From Cladophialophora immunda (taxonomy: Eukaryota > Ascomycota > Eurotiomycetes > Chaetothyriales > Herpotrichiellaceae), in assembly GCF_000835495.1 (NCBI RefSeq), contig NW_015622541.1, positions 6,386,001 to 6,450,000 of the forward strand: a stretch of DNA of 64,000 bases, written 5' to 3'. A program made the position numbers and the translations under genes. A model generated the notes under the pieces. That model saw only the letters and a program-made list of their open reading frames with translations, was not told the DNA's origin and ran no database searches. Position 1 is the first letter of the stretch. Every line of letters starts with the position of its first letter. Of this stretch, positions 57,054 to 64,000 are shown in pieces.

Positions 57054-58802
57054 ATGGTTATTAGTCCCACCACTATAGACGCCGCGGAGTCCATCATGCC
57101 GGCTGTCTTGAAGGACAAGCTCCCAGTCGACCATGAGGAGATTGTCGTGCTCAGCGCCCTCACCGACGAGGAATTGCAAGTCGAGAAAACGCTCGTGAGA
57201 AAGATTGATATTCGGGTTCTGCCCGTGATTGTGTTGATCTACATCATGAACTACATTGACAGGTATGCGTACATCCTTCCCAGCACCTGATGTCTGGTAG
57301 TCACCACTGGTAAGGCTAGCAGACCTAGCTGACGTTACGTTGTATACGTTAGAAACAACTATCCTGCAGCCCGCTTGCAAGGCCTCCAGGAAGATCTCAA
57401 CCTCACAGACAAACAGTATCAAATCGGACTGTCGATCTTATTTGTTGGGTACATTTTAATGCAAGTTCCATCCAACATGCTTCTCAATTCCGTGAGCCGT
57501 CCATCCTGGTATCTTGGAGCTTGCACAATGCTTTGGGGACTTGTGTCGGCCCTCACATGTCTAGCCACTAATTTCAGCTCAATTCTTGCTTGCCGCTTCC
57601 TCCTCGGTTTTATAGGTATGCGCATTCTTTCCATTACTGATGTTAAGTCACCACCTCTTTCTCTCCTCCTTCCCCCAAGAGAAGTCTCTTTAGTAAGTCA
57701 GTATTGGCTAATATTATCCATAGAGGCACCACTTTTCCCAGGCGTCATGTTCTATCTGAGTAAATGGTACACGAAAAAAGAGCTTACCTTCCGCATGAGC
57801 ATCTTTTATAGCGGCCTACTTATCAGCGGAGCATTTGGAAATTTAATTGCGGCCGGGATCTTGAGCGGTTTAGCAGGAAAACGAGGGCTCTCTGCGTGGC
57901 AGTGGCTCTATATCATTGAAGGCTGTCTCACTATTGTTATTGGTTTCATCACTGCAGCCTTTCTTCCGGATTATCCACACACATGGAAATCTCTTTCTCC
58001 AGAGCAACATTATGTCGCCAATCGACGAATTGCGCTGGAAGCCGCCGAAGCCGACCTCGACAAGGAAATGGAAATCAGCCAGCTTCAAGGTCTGAAGCTC
58101 GCATTTATGGACCCGGCAACGTACCTCTTGACAATCGCTGACTGGGGCCTGGCCGTCGCGGGCAGTTTTCAAAACTATTTTCCGACACTGGCGGCAACTC
58201 TGGGCTACAACCATATCGTATCTCTACTCCTTGTGGCACCACCCTACCTATTCATGGTCTTCTTCATCTTGGGACACTGCTACCTATCAGATCGACTGAG
58301 CCATCGCTTCTGGTTCTTTATTTATCCACAGCCTTTGGCACTGGTTGGGTTCATCATCTTCATGACTACAAGCTCGTTTGGGCCTCGATATTTTGCTTGT
58401 TTCTTGTTCTGCTTCTCGTTTACAGCAGTACCGACAGTGTTCTCCTGGGCGGCGAGTTCGATTTCCCGGCCACCAACTAAGCGAGCAATCGCTATCGCCT
58501 TTATGAACTGCTTCGGTTCGACAGCCAATATCTGGACACCATTCATCTATCGGGCGCAGGATGCGCCTCATTACACGCCTGCAATGGTTGTCAACATTAT
58601 TGCTGCCGTTATTTGCGTGATCTGTGCAGTGATCCTCAGATGGCTTCTCATAAGGAGAAATCAGGCTTTGGAACGCCAAGAGAATGAGGCCGTTGAGTTG
58701 AGTGAAACCAGCGTAAGGAGACTTCAAAAGACGGCAGAGTTGGAGGGTCTGGACATCGCAGCTGCTCGTCGCTTGCAGAAAGATTTTCGCTACCTCATCT
58801 AG
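57054..58802 (+). CDS. MFS permease of the ACS (Dal5-like, anion:cation symporter) family
   Basis: Three exons: 57054 to about 57263, about 57353 to about 57615, and about 57725 to 58802, giving just over 500 residues. The first exon ends in LPVIVLIYIMNYIDR, the hallmark helix 1 end of this family; exon 2 has NNYPAARLQGLQEDLNLT and GYILMQVPSNMLLN; exon 3 begins EAPLFPGVMFYLSKWYTKKEL with FRMSIFYSGLLISGAFG, and ends with a basic C-tail. ACS proteins import small organic anions such as allantoate, nicotinate, pantothenate, biotin precursors or sugar acids. The start at 57054 precedes a second Met at 57093 (MPAVLKDKL), which is equally possible. Its neighbour downstream is an esterase and two dehydrogenases, so import followed by breakdown of an ester or acid is a reasonable guess. 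Confidence 0.92.
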
Positions 58803-59279
58803 AGGAGACTGGAGGAATATGTGTGTTATTGCACAGTCGCGTCAAGCATGTCGGTGATTTCGTGTACTCAGAAGGAGAAAATGCTGTTTTTGGGCAGAGA
58901 ATCTGTCTAGTTTGGTAGCGACTCCTCTCGCCCTACAGGTGAGCATCCGGGAGACAGGAGCTATCAGGATATAGTGGACAGCTCAAATGTGCACATGGTA
59001 CAGGTTTTTCTCATACGCTTTGACATCTGAGCGCCACAACAGCTCCAACATTCGTTGTTCACATGATCGGTCATGTAGCATAGATGAGTCGCCAGTGCAA
59101 GGGTTTTTCCCAGAGTCGGCAAATCCGGCAATTCCAGAGCCGCCTAGCCCTTAGTTAGACGGACCGCACTTTTGCAGTGATACTGATAGACTCTCTTCTT
59201 TTCCTCCCCGCCCAGACTTCATAAGGAGTTGTGTAGGCCGCTACCTGAAGTCGACGGATGTTCCCTTCACACAGCAAGC
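58803..59279. other. Intergenic stretch, permease 3' flank / esterase promoter
   Basis: No coding signal other than the extended upstream frame of the esterase. Confidence 0.5.
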
Positions 59280-60433
59280 ATGCAAGGACATTCCGAGTAT
59301 CAAGGTCCCAATCCCGAATGGGAGCAACTCTGTCGTACCACTACCATCCCCGGTTTCAACCATCATTTAACACCTCTACAAATTCGATATGCAGCGAATG
59401 CCGGCCGCGTGCAAGCGGCACAATCTCTCCTGGATTCCTCCGGACTCAGGGACAAAGTCATTCATCGAGATTATTCGATTCTTACTCGTGACAGTCAAAA
59501 CATCATCGGTCGCCTCTACCTCCCTTGCACTCCACCGTCAAATCCAGTCCGGCTTGCCGCCTTCCTGTACTTTCACGGCGGAGGCCATCTCAATGGCAAT
59601 GTGGATGCGGAGGATGGGATGTGCTACAGCCTTGTGACCAAGACCAATATCGCGGTGCTCCATGCTAACTGCCGCCACACACCTGAATTTACACACCCAA
59701 CCCAGACCAACGATGCGGTCGATGCATTTGAATGGCTCTTGAAGAATGGAGAATCACTGGGCCTTGACACGTCGAGCATCGTCGTAGGGGGCATCTCAGC
59801 CGGTGGTATGCTTACTGCTTGGGTTGTCTATGATCACATTCACAAGATGCAAGCAAATCCGACGGCGTACTCTTTCAGCAGGATCAAGGGTCAGGTTTTG
59901 GCGACACCCTGGCTCATACACCCCGCAAATCACCCTGCACCGAAGACAGATCCCAAGTCCTCCTATGTCCAGAATGTCGACGCACCAGTCCTTCCATGGG
60001 CTGCCCTCAAACTCTTTACGGAGTGCTTGAAAGCCGAAGATCCAACGGAGCGCAGCCTAAATGTGCCGCTGTCAAGCGACAAAGACCTTCGCGGGATGCC
60101 GAAGTCAAGCGTTATTGTCGCGGGGATGGACATCCTCCGAGATGAAGGGTTGTACTTTGCGAAACGATTACAGGATCTTGAGTGAGTTTCCCTTCCGCTT
60201 CTTTTCCTTCACCCTGTCCCATCTCGACCACAGGAAATACATTCTCACACGGCAGGAATAGGGTGCCGACGCAGACGCATGTCTTCCCTGGGTTGCCGCA
60301 TGGATTTCGTCGGTTCTCAACCTTGCCATCGAGTAGGGTCCTGGATGACGTACTAGCAAACTCGATCCTGTGGTGTTTGAATGATGATGACAGGACTTCA
60401 CACTTGGAGGTCCACCATGGAAAGCCAACGTAA
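59280..60433 (+). CDS. Alpha/beta-hydrolase esterase (HSL/acetyl-esterase type)
   Basis: Two exons (59280-60181 and 60262-60433) give 357 residues from MQGHSEYQGPNPEW; the frame also has an earlier Met at 59229. Family marks are the oxyanion-hole motif YFHGGGHLNG at about residue 100, GGISAGGML with the nucleophile Ser near 178, and the catalytic His in FPGLPHGFRRF, encoded by the second exon. This is the hormone-sensitive-lipase-like class (abhydrolase_3) of carboxylesterases. An acid residue is likely in the DILRDEG segment. No signal peptide, so cytosolic. It lies 477 bases after an ACS-type permease and just before an SDR and a 3-hydroxyisobutyrate-dehydrogenase-like gene. It could also be a lactonase. 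Substrate unknown. Confidence 0.92.
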
Positions 60434-60980
60434 CCACGAGTGCGGGAGAATTGAGGTCGGCGGGCACCACCGCATGACAGCCACAAACCGCCGTCATGCT
60501 TGAGCATACCAAGGTACCTAGGTATCCTTTTTTGAGGCTCTTGGCGCGACCAAATGTACGGTGTAGCCTAGCCGAACTTGATTAAAAAGTGGGACTTGAC
60601 GTGCCGTTGGCTACGCTTTTGGCTGTGATACCGGCATACGTTCGGCTAACGTCCGGTAGCCGAGGGGATCAACAGTTCTCCGGTATCGCGTCCCAGTCCT
60701 GAGTGTTGGGAACAATTCATCCACTCTAACACCGGCAGGGGTACACCCTCGCCCGGCATTGTCACCGAGTACGCCACACTTTTTTCCAGCATGTGATCAA
60801 GGAATGACTGGTTTACTTTCGTCCAAGAATATATGACCCCAATCTTAGCACGTCCAACCTGCAAGGACTTAGGGACTAGCCAGGGAAAATCACCATATCT
60901 GAAAAGTGAAAACTCCGACTCGGCCGCTGCTGCCCTCTGCTTTCTTAAAATTCAAGCCGATCCTCGTTGGGCTGTCCATC
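60434..60980. other. Intergenic stretch, esterase 3' flank / SDR promoter
   Basis: Same-strand spacer. No domain-bearing frame; the open frame from 60906 is the upstream extension of the SDR. Confidence 0.5.
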
Positions 60981-61913
60981 ATGTACCCAGATCTGCAGAA
61001 CAAAGTCGTCTTGCTGACGGGCGTTGGACAGATGGGTGATCCGTCCATGTGGGGAAATGGAGCGGCCACGGCCAAAGTACTCGCGTGCGAGTCCAAGGCT
61101 CGGATTTTCGCTTGCGATTTGCACTTGGACGCCGCCCAGCACACCAAGAAACGTATAGAAGCTGAGGGAGGGGTCTGCGACGTTATGGCAGCTGATGTCA
61201 CTGATGCCACGCAAGTTAAGGCGTTTGTTGATGCTTGCATGAAGAAATATGGTATCTCCACAAAGCCTCCGAGATGGGGACGTGTGGCAACGACTGATGG
61301 CTTTTGATATAGGACGAATCGATGTTTTGATCAACAAGTAAGTCTACTGGTTCGGACTCCCGAGCCACGTTTCGCGATCCCAGCTTACATCCCCTTGAAT
61401 AGTGTCGGCAGGTCGGTGCCTGGCGGTCCTGCAGAGATCGACGAAGCGGCATGGGACGGTCAAACAGACGTCAATCTCAAGTCAGTCTATCTCACCTGCC
61501 ACGAGGTGCTTCCCATTATGGAAAAACAGGGCTCCGGTTCGATTATCAACCTATCTTCTGTGGCTGGACTTCGCTACGTGGGCAAACCTCAAGTCGCCTA
61601 TGCGGCCTCAAAAGCCGCTATAGTGCAATTAACCAAGACTACGGCCGTCCTGTATGCGAAGAAGGGAGTGCGTCTCAATACGGTCGTCCCTGGATTAATG
61701 CATACTCCACTTATTGGCTACCTCGCTGACAAGTACAACAATGGCGACTTGCAAGGACTAATAGAGAAGCGAAACAATCAAGTCCCAATGGGTATAATGG
61801 GCGATGCATTCGACATCGCCAACACAATTGCTTTTCTTGCTTCGGACAAGTCACGTTATATTACCGGCCAAAAGATTGTAGTGGACGGCGGCCTAACCTC
61901 GTCGACGGGCTGA
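60981..61913 (+). CDS. Short-chain dehydrogenase/reductase (SDR), paralogue B
   Basis: Three exons: from MYPDLQNKVVLLTG to KKYG near 61250, a very short exon GRIDVLINN ending near 61338, and a last exon from about 61402 (VGRSVPGGPAEID) to the stop. The start was set at the Met that matches the N-terminus of paralogue A (IYPDLRGKVALVTG). The glycine loop is TGVGQ then MWGNGAAT, stretched as in paralogue A. Catalytic residues are the Ser of NLSSVAG and YAASK. The segment RYVGKPQVAYAA and the end VVDGGLTSSTG are shared with the gene at 5814-6662; over the last 170 residues well over half are identical by eye. Paralogue A has no introns, so introns were gained or lost after duplication. Probably NAD-linked; substrate unknown. 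Confidence 0.92.
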
Positions 61914-62564
61914 TGGAGCGAAGAGGTCATCAACCACTCTTGGCCTGCTGGCACAATGGACGCTCCATCTTGTGACGGTATTGCCGTGGGATGGTCAATT
62001 CTCCCTGTTTCAGACCAGAACATACAATTTTGAAATAGATCTAGGGAAACGACTCCAATGAAAACGATAGAGAGCGGCCGCTTCTTTGGATTCTCTTTCT
62101 CCTTGTTTGCTCGTTTTGAATTGACGTGCTGCTTTGTAGGGGTGAACTAGGACAAAACCGTAGCCTGAGGCGTGCAGGCGATTCCCAAAACAGCCGATAC
62201 TGGAGATGTATGACCGTGCGTTGCGAAAAGCTCCCAGAAAAGCCTTGCTCATGAAAGTAGTGACAGTGGGCGCTTACAACATCAAAACGGGAATACTGGA
62301 AGAGTGCCAAATGGAGTTGTTTACATTCTGAGCCCTGCGCACCTGCCTGGGCGACTTGACTGATCCTAAGGTCGCTGGCGACCCGGCTCACCAAACCGCA
62401 GTCAACTCCTGCGGAGAACTTGCCATCTTGGTGAAAAACGCGGACACTATACAACTGATCACATTTCTTGAGATTGAAGGCATGGTGACATCAAAAAAGA
62501 TGGAAAAAGGGGTTTAACGAGAGGACATGTCACTAACAGACCGTCACAGCGGGAAGGACTCCGA
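61914..62564. other. Intergenic stretch between convergent genes
   Basis: 3' flanks of the SDR and the 3-hydroxyisobutyrate-dehydrogenase-like gene; nothing else seen. Confidence 0.5.
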
Positions 62565-63759
62565 TCAAGGCACCAGACCTGTATTCTCTATCTCGGAAGC
62601 AGTATTATCACGTATCTTCTTGAATATCGTTCACATATATCCAAATGGAGGTGCAGTCCTTGTTCTATCCAGAGGAGCAAATGCGATTAGTGACAATTGC
62701 ATGCGTTACGGTCATGATTTGACTTACCTTAGTTCTGGGGTCGTCCACCGTCGCTTTGAAGGTTTCCAAGGCGGTTTGTAGCATGGTCGGCTTGATACCA
62801 ACTTGCTGTGATGCTTCCACGCCCAAACTCACATCTTTTACCATCATCGAGGGCAGAAAAGAGACCTTGTAGCCATTGCTGCTCGGGGCGTGCGGGACCA
62901 GGCCTGGACAGGGCATCATATTCTCTAGCACCCACGACTGGCCCGTCGAATTCTTTATACAGTCATAGAGCACGTGCTTATCAATACCTGCCCGGATTCC
63001 GGTCGCCATCGCTTCAGTTATGGCCATCATCGTGCTGGCGGCGATAGAGTTGTTGGCGATTTTGACGATGGTTCCCGTGCCTATCGGTCCGCAGAAGCTG
63101 ACTCTCTCGGGCAATCCCATCATGGAGACGACGCTGAGTATACGTTGATTGATAGCATCAGATTTATTGGCGGGATTTCCGACCAGGAAGGAAAGCGTGC
63201 CTCTTTCAGCCCCTACTACTCCGCCCCGTTCAAGAGTTCAGCGAACGGACTCGACTCCAAGGGAGACCTGTGCGTGTGTATGTGTTCGTACGAAGGGACT
63301 CACTGAGACTGGGGCATCAAAATATCGCCCTATCCCGACGGGGCTCAACTTCCCCTCCACCTCTCGCGTTGTTCTCGTGTCGATGGTGCTGCACTCGAGG
63401 AGCAGGCGCTCGGGGTCGGGATCGGCCTCGATCACGCCTCCGGCACCAAGATAGACCTCTTTGACATTGGCGGCGCGCGGCACGATGGAAACGACCACTT
63501 TGGAGTTGTCCGCTGCCTCCTTGCAGCTATCTACAACCTCCACTGGACCGTATGTGGTACCCATCTCATCCAGAAATCGGTCGAGCGCATTTTTGTTGAC
63601 GTCAGTCACGTACAAGGTATCTTTGGGTGACATCTTCCGTCGCAGATGACCTGCCATGGGATAGCCCATGGCGCCGAGGCCTGTGTTCTGTCTGTCAGTT
63701 CTTCTTCCACCCATAGTGAGCTCTCCACGCCTACCTATGAAACCAATATTTCCTGTCAT
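62565..63759 (-). CDS. 3-Hydroxyisobutyrate-dehydrogenase-like enzyme
   Basis: Beta-hydroxyacid dehydrogenase. Exon 1 (from 63759) codes MTGNIGFIG and is spliced to LGAMGYPMAGHLRRKM, rebuilding the GxGxMGxxM NAD-binding site. The next part reads VVVSIVPRAANVKEV and LLLECSTID, then FDAPVS; after a further intron GGVVGAERGTLSFLVGN continues the substrate-binding motif. The catalytic Lys is in GTIVKIANNS. SFLPSMMVKDVSLGVEAS is the usual C-terminal helix motif. These enzymes oxidise 3-hydroxyisobutyrate in valine breakdown or related hydroxyacids; an N-terminal mitochondrial leader is not evident. The intron between FDAPVS and GGVVGAE (63311 to about 63215) begins GTGAGT but ends CGG, not AG, just before the coding frame resumes. 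The last exon, after the donor at about 62733, is uncertain; the 3' limit given is a guess. Confidence 0.82.
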
Positions 63760-64000
63760 TGTGAAAGGGGTGTCCAAGTTGATGTTTCGTGGCTGCTGGC
63801 AATTAACAACAGCCCTGAAGTCATGAGCCGCAGCGGCCACCCGCAAAATTATAGGCCCAATATCCAAGTGTGTCGTCAATGGGGATCGCAAGATACCCGG
63901 GCTGCCTCTGCGGTGTTGACCTGACCGTGCCGGGTGGGACCGAAAGGATTCGGGTAACATATGATGGGCCGGTCGGCATTTCTTGGGGTATGTGTGCACG
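63760..64000. other. Upstream flank of the dehydrogenase gene, window edge
   Basis: Presumed promoter of the 3-hydroxyisobutyrate-dehydrogenase-like gene; the open frame continues to the window end but lacks similarity. Confidence 0.4.

Noticed and set aside
56413..57078. A 221-codon plus-strand frame before the ACS permease
   Set aside because: No domain or family pattern; it overlaps the permease start in another frame.

Overview
The window is nuclear DNA of a filamentous ascomycete fungus (Pezizomycotina; the class cannot be fixed from sequence alone). The grounds are many short GT-AG introns of about 45-90 bases, a fused alpha-beta tryptophan synthase, Zn(II)2Cys6 regulators, a HET-domain protein, a NACHT-type NLR, TRI12-type MFS pumps and a TRI5-type terpene cyclase. 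About 22 protein-coding genes can be supported. I saw no rRNA, tRNA, CRISPR array or intact transposon. Exon limits below were read from splice motifs and reading frame, so they are models.

Left part (1-18.3 kb): a small bacterial-looking membrane protein (1.4 kb), an MFS sugar transporter (2.5-4.4 kb) whose introns carry telomere-like repeats, a short-chain dehydrogenase (5.8-6.7 kb) and a stand-alone TRI5-family terpene cyclase (7.6-8.8 kb). Then comes a striking trio: a GH78 alpha-L-rhamnosidase (10.0-12.6 kb), a divergently transcribed MFS sugar transporter (13.3-15.6 kb) and a formylglycine-type sulfatase (16.0-18.3 kb). Together they look like a small utilisation unit for a rhamnose-containing, perhaps sulfated, glycan or glycoside.

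Middle part (18.3-38 kb): an NLR-type protein (alpha/beta hydrolase - NACHT - ankyrin-like tail) that carries an in-frame stop codon between Walker A and Walker B, the housekeeping tryptophan synthase with a perfect TGAGTCA cross-pathway-control site in its promoter, two uncharacterised polytopic membrane proteins, a HET-domain protein, and a secreted serine beta-lactamase-like protein. NLR and HET genes are the usual parts of fungal allorecognition and immunity, so this stretch resembles a self/non-self recognition region built around one housekeeping gene.

Right part (38.5-63.8 kb): an accessory metabolic region with two Zn(II)2Cys6 regulators, a quinone-oxidoreductase-type MDR enzyme, a LovD/EstB-like serine hydrolase or acyltransferase, two TRI12-type MFS pumps, an ACS-type MFS permease, three SDR enzymes, an alpha/beta-hydrolase esterase and a 3-hydroxyisobutyrate-dehydrogenase-like enzyme. 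There is no PKS, NRPS or terpene synthase backbone here, so it may be a tailoring, detoxification or catabolic cluster. One SDR (61.0-61.9 kb) is a clear paralogue of the SDR at 5.8 kb; both share an unusual glycine-rich loop.
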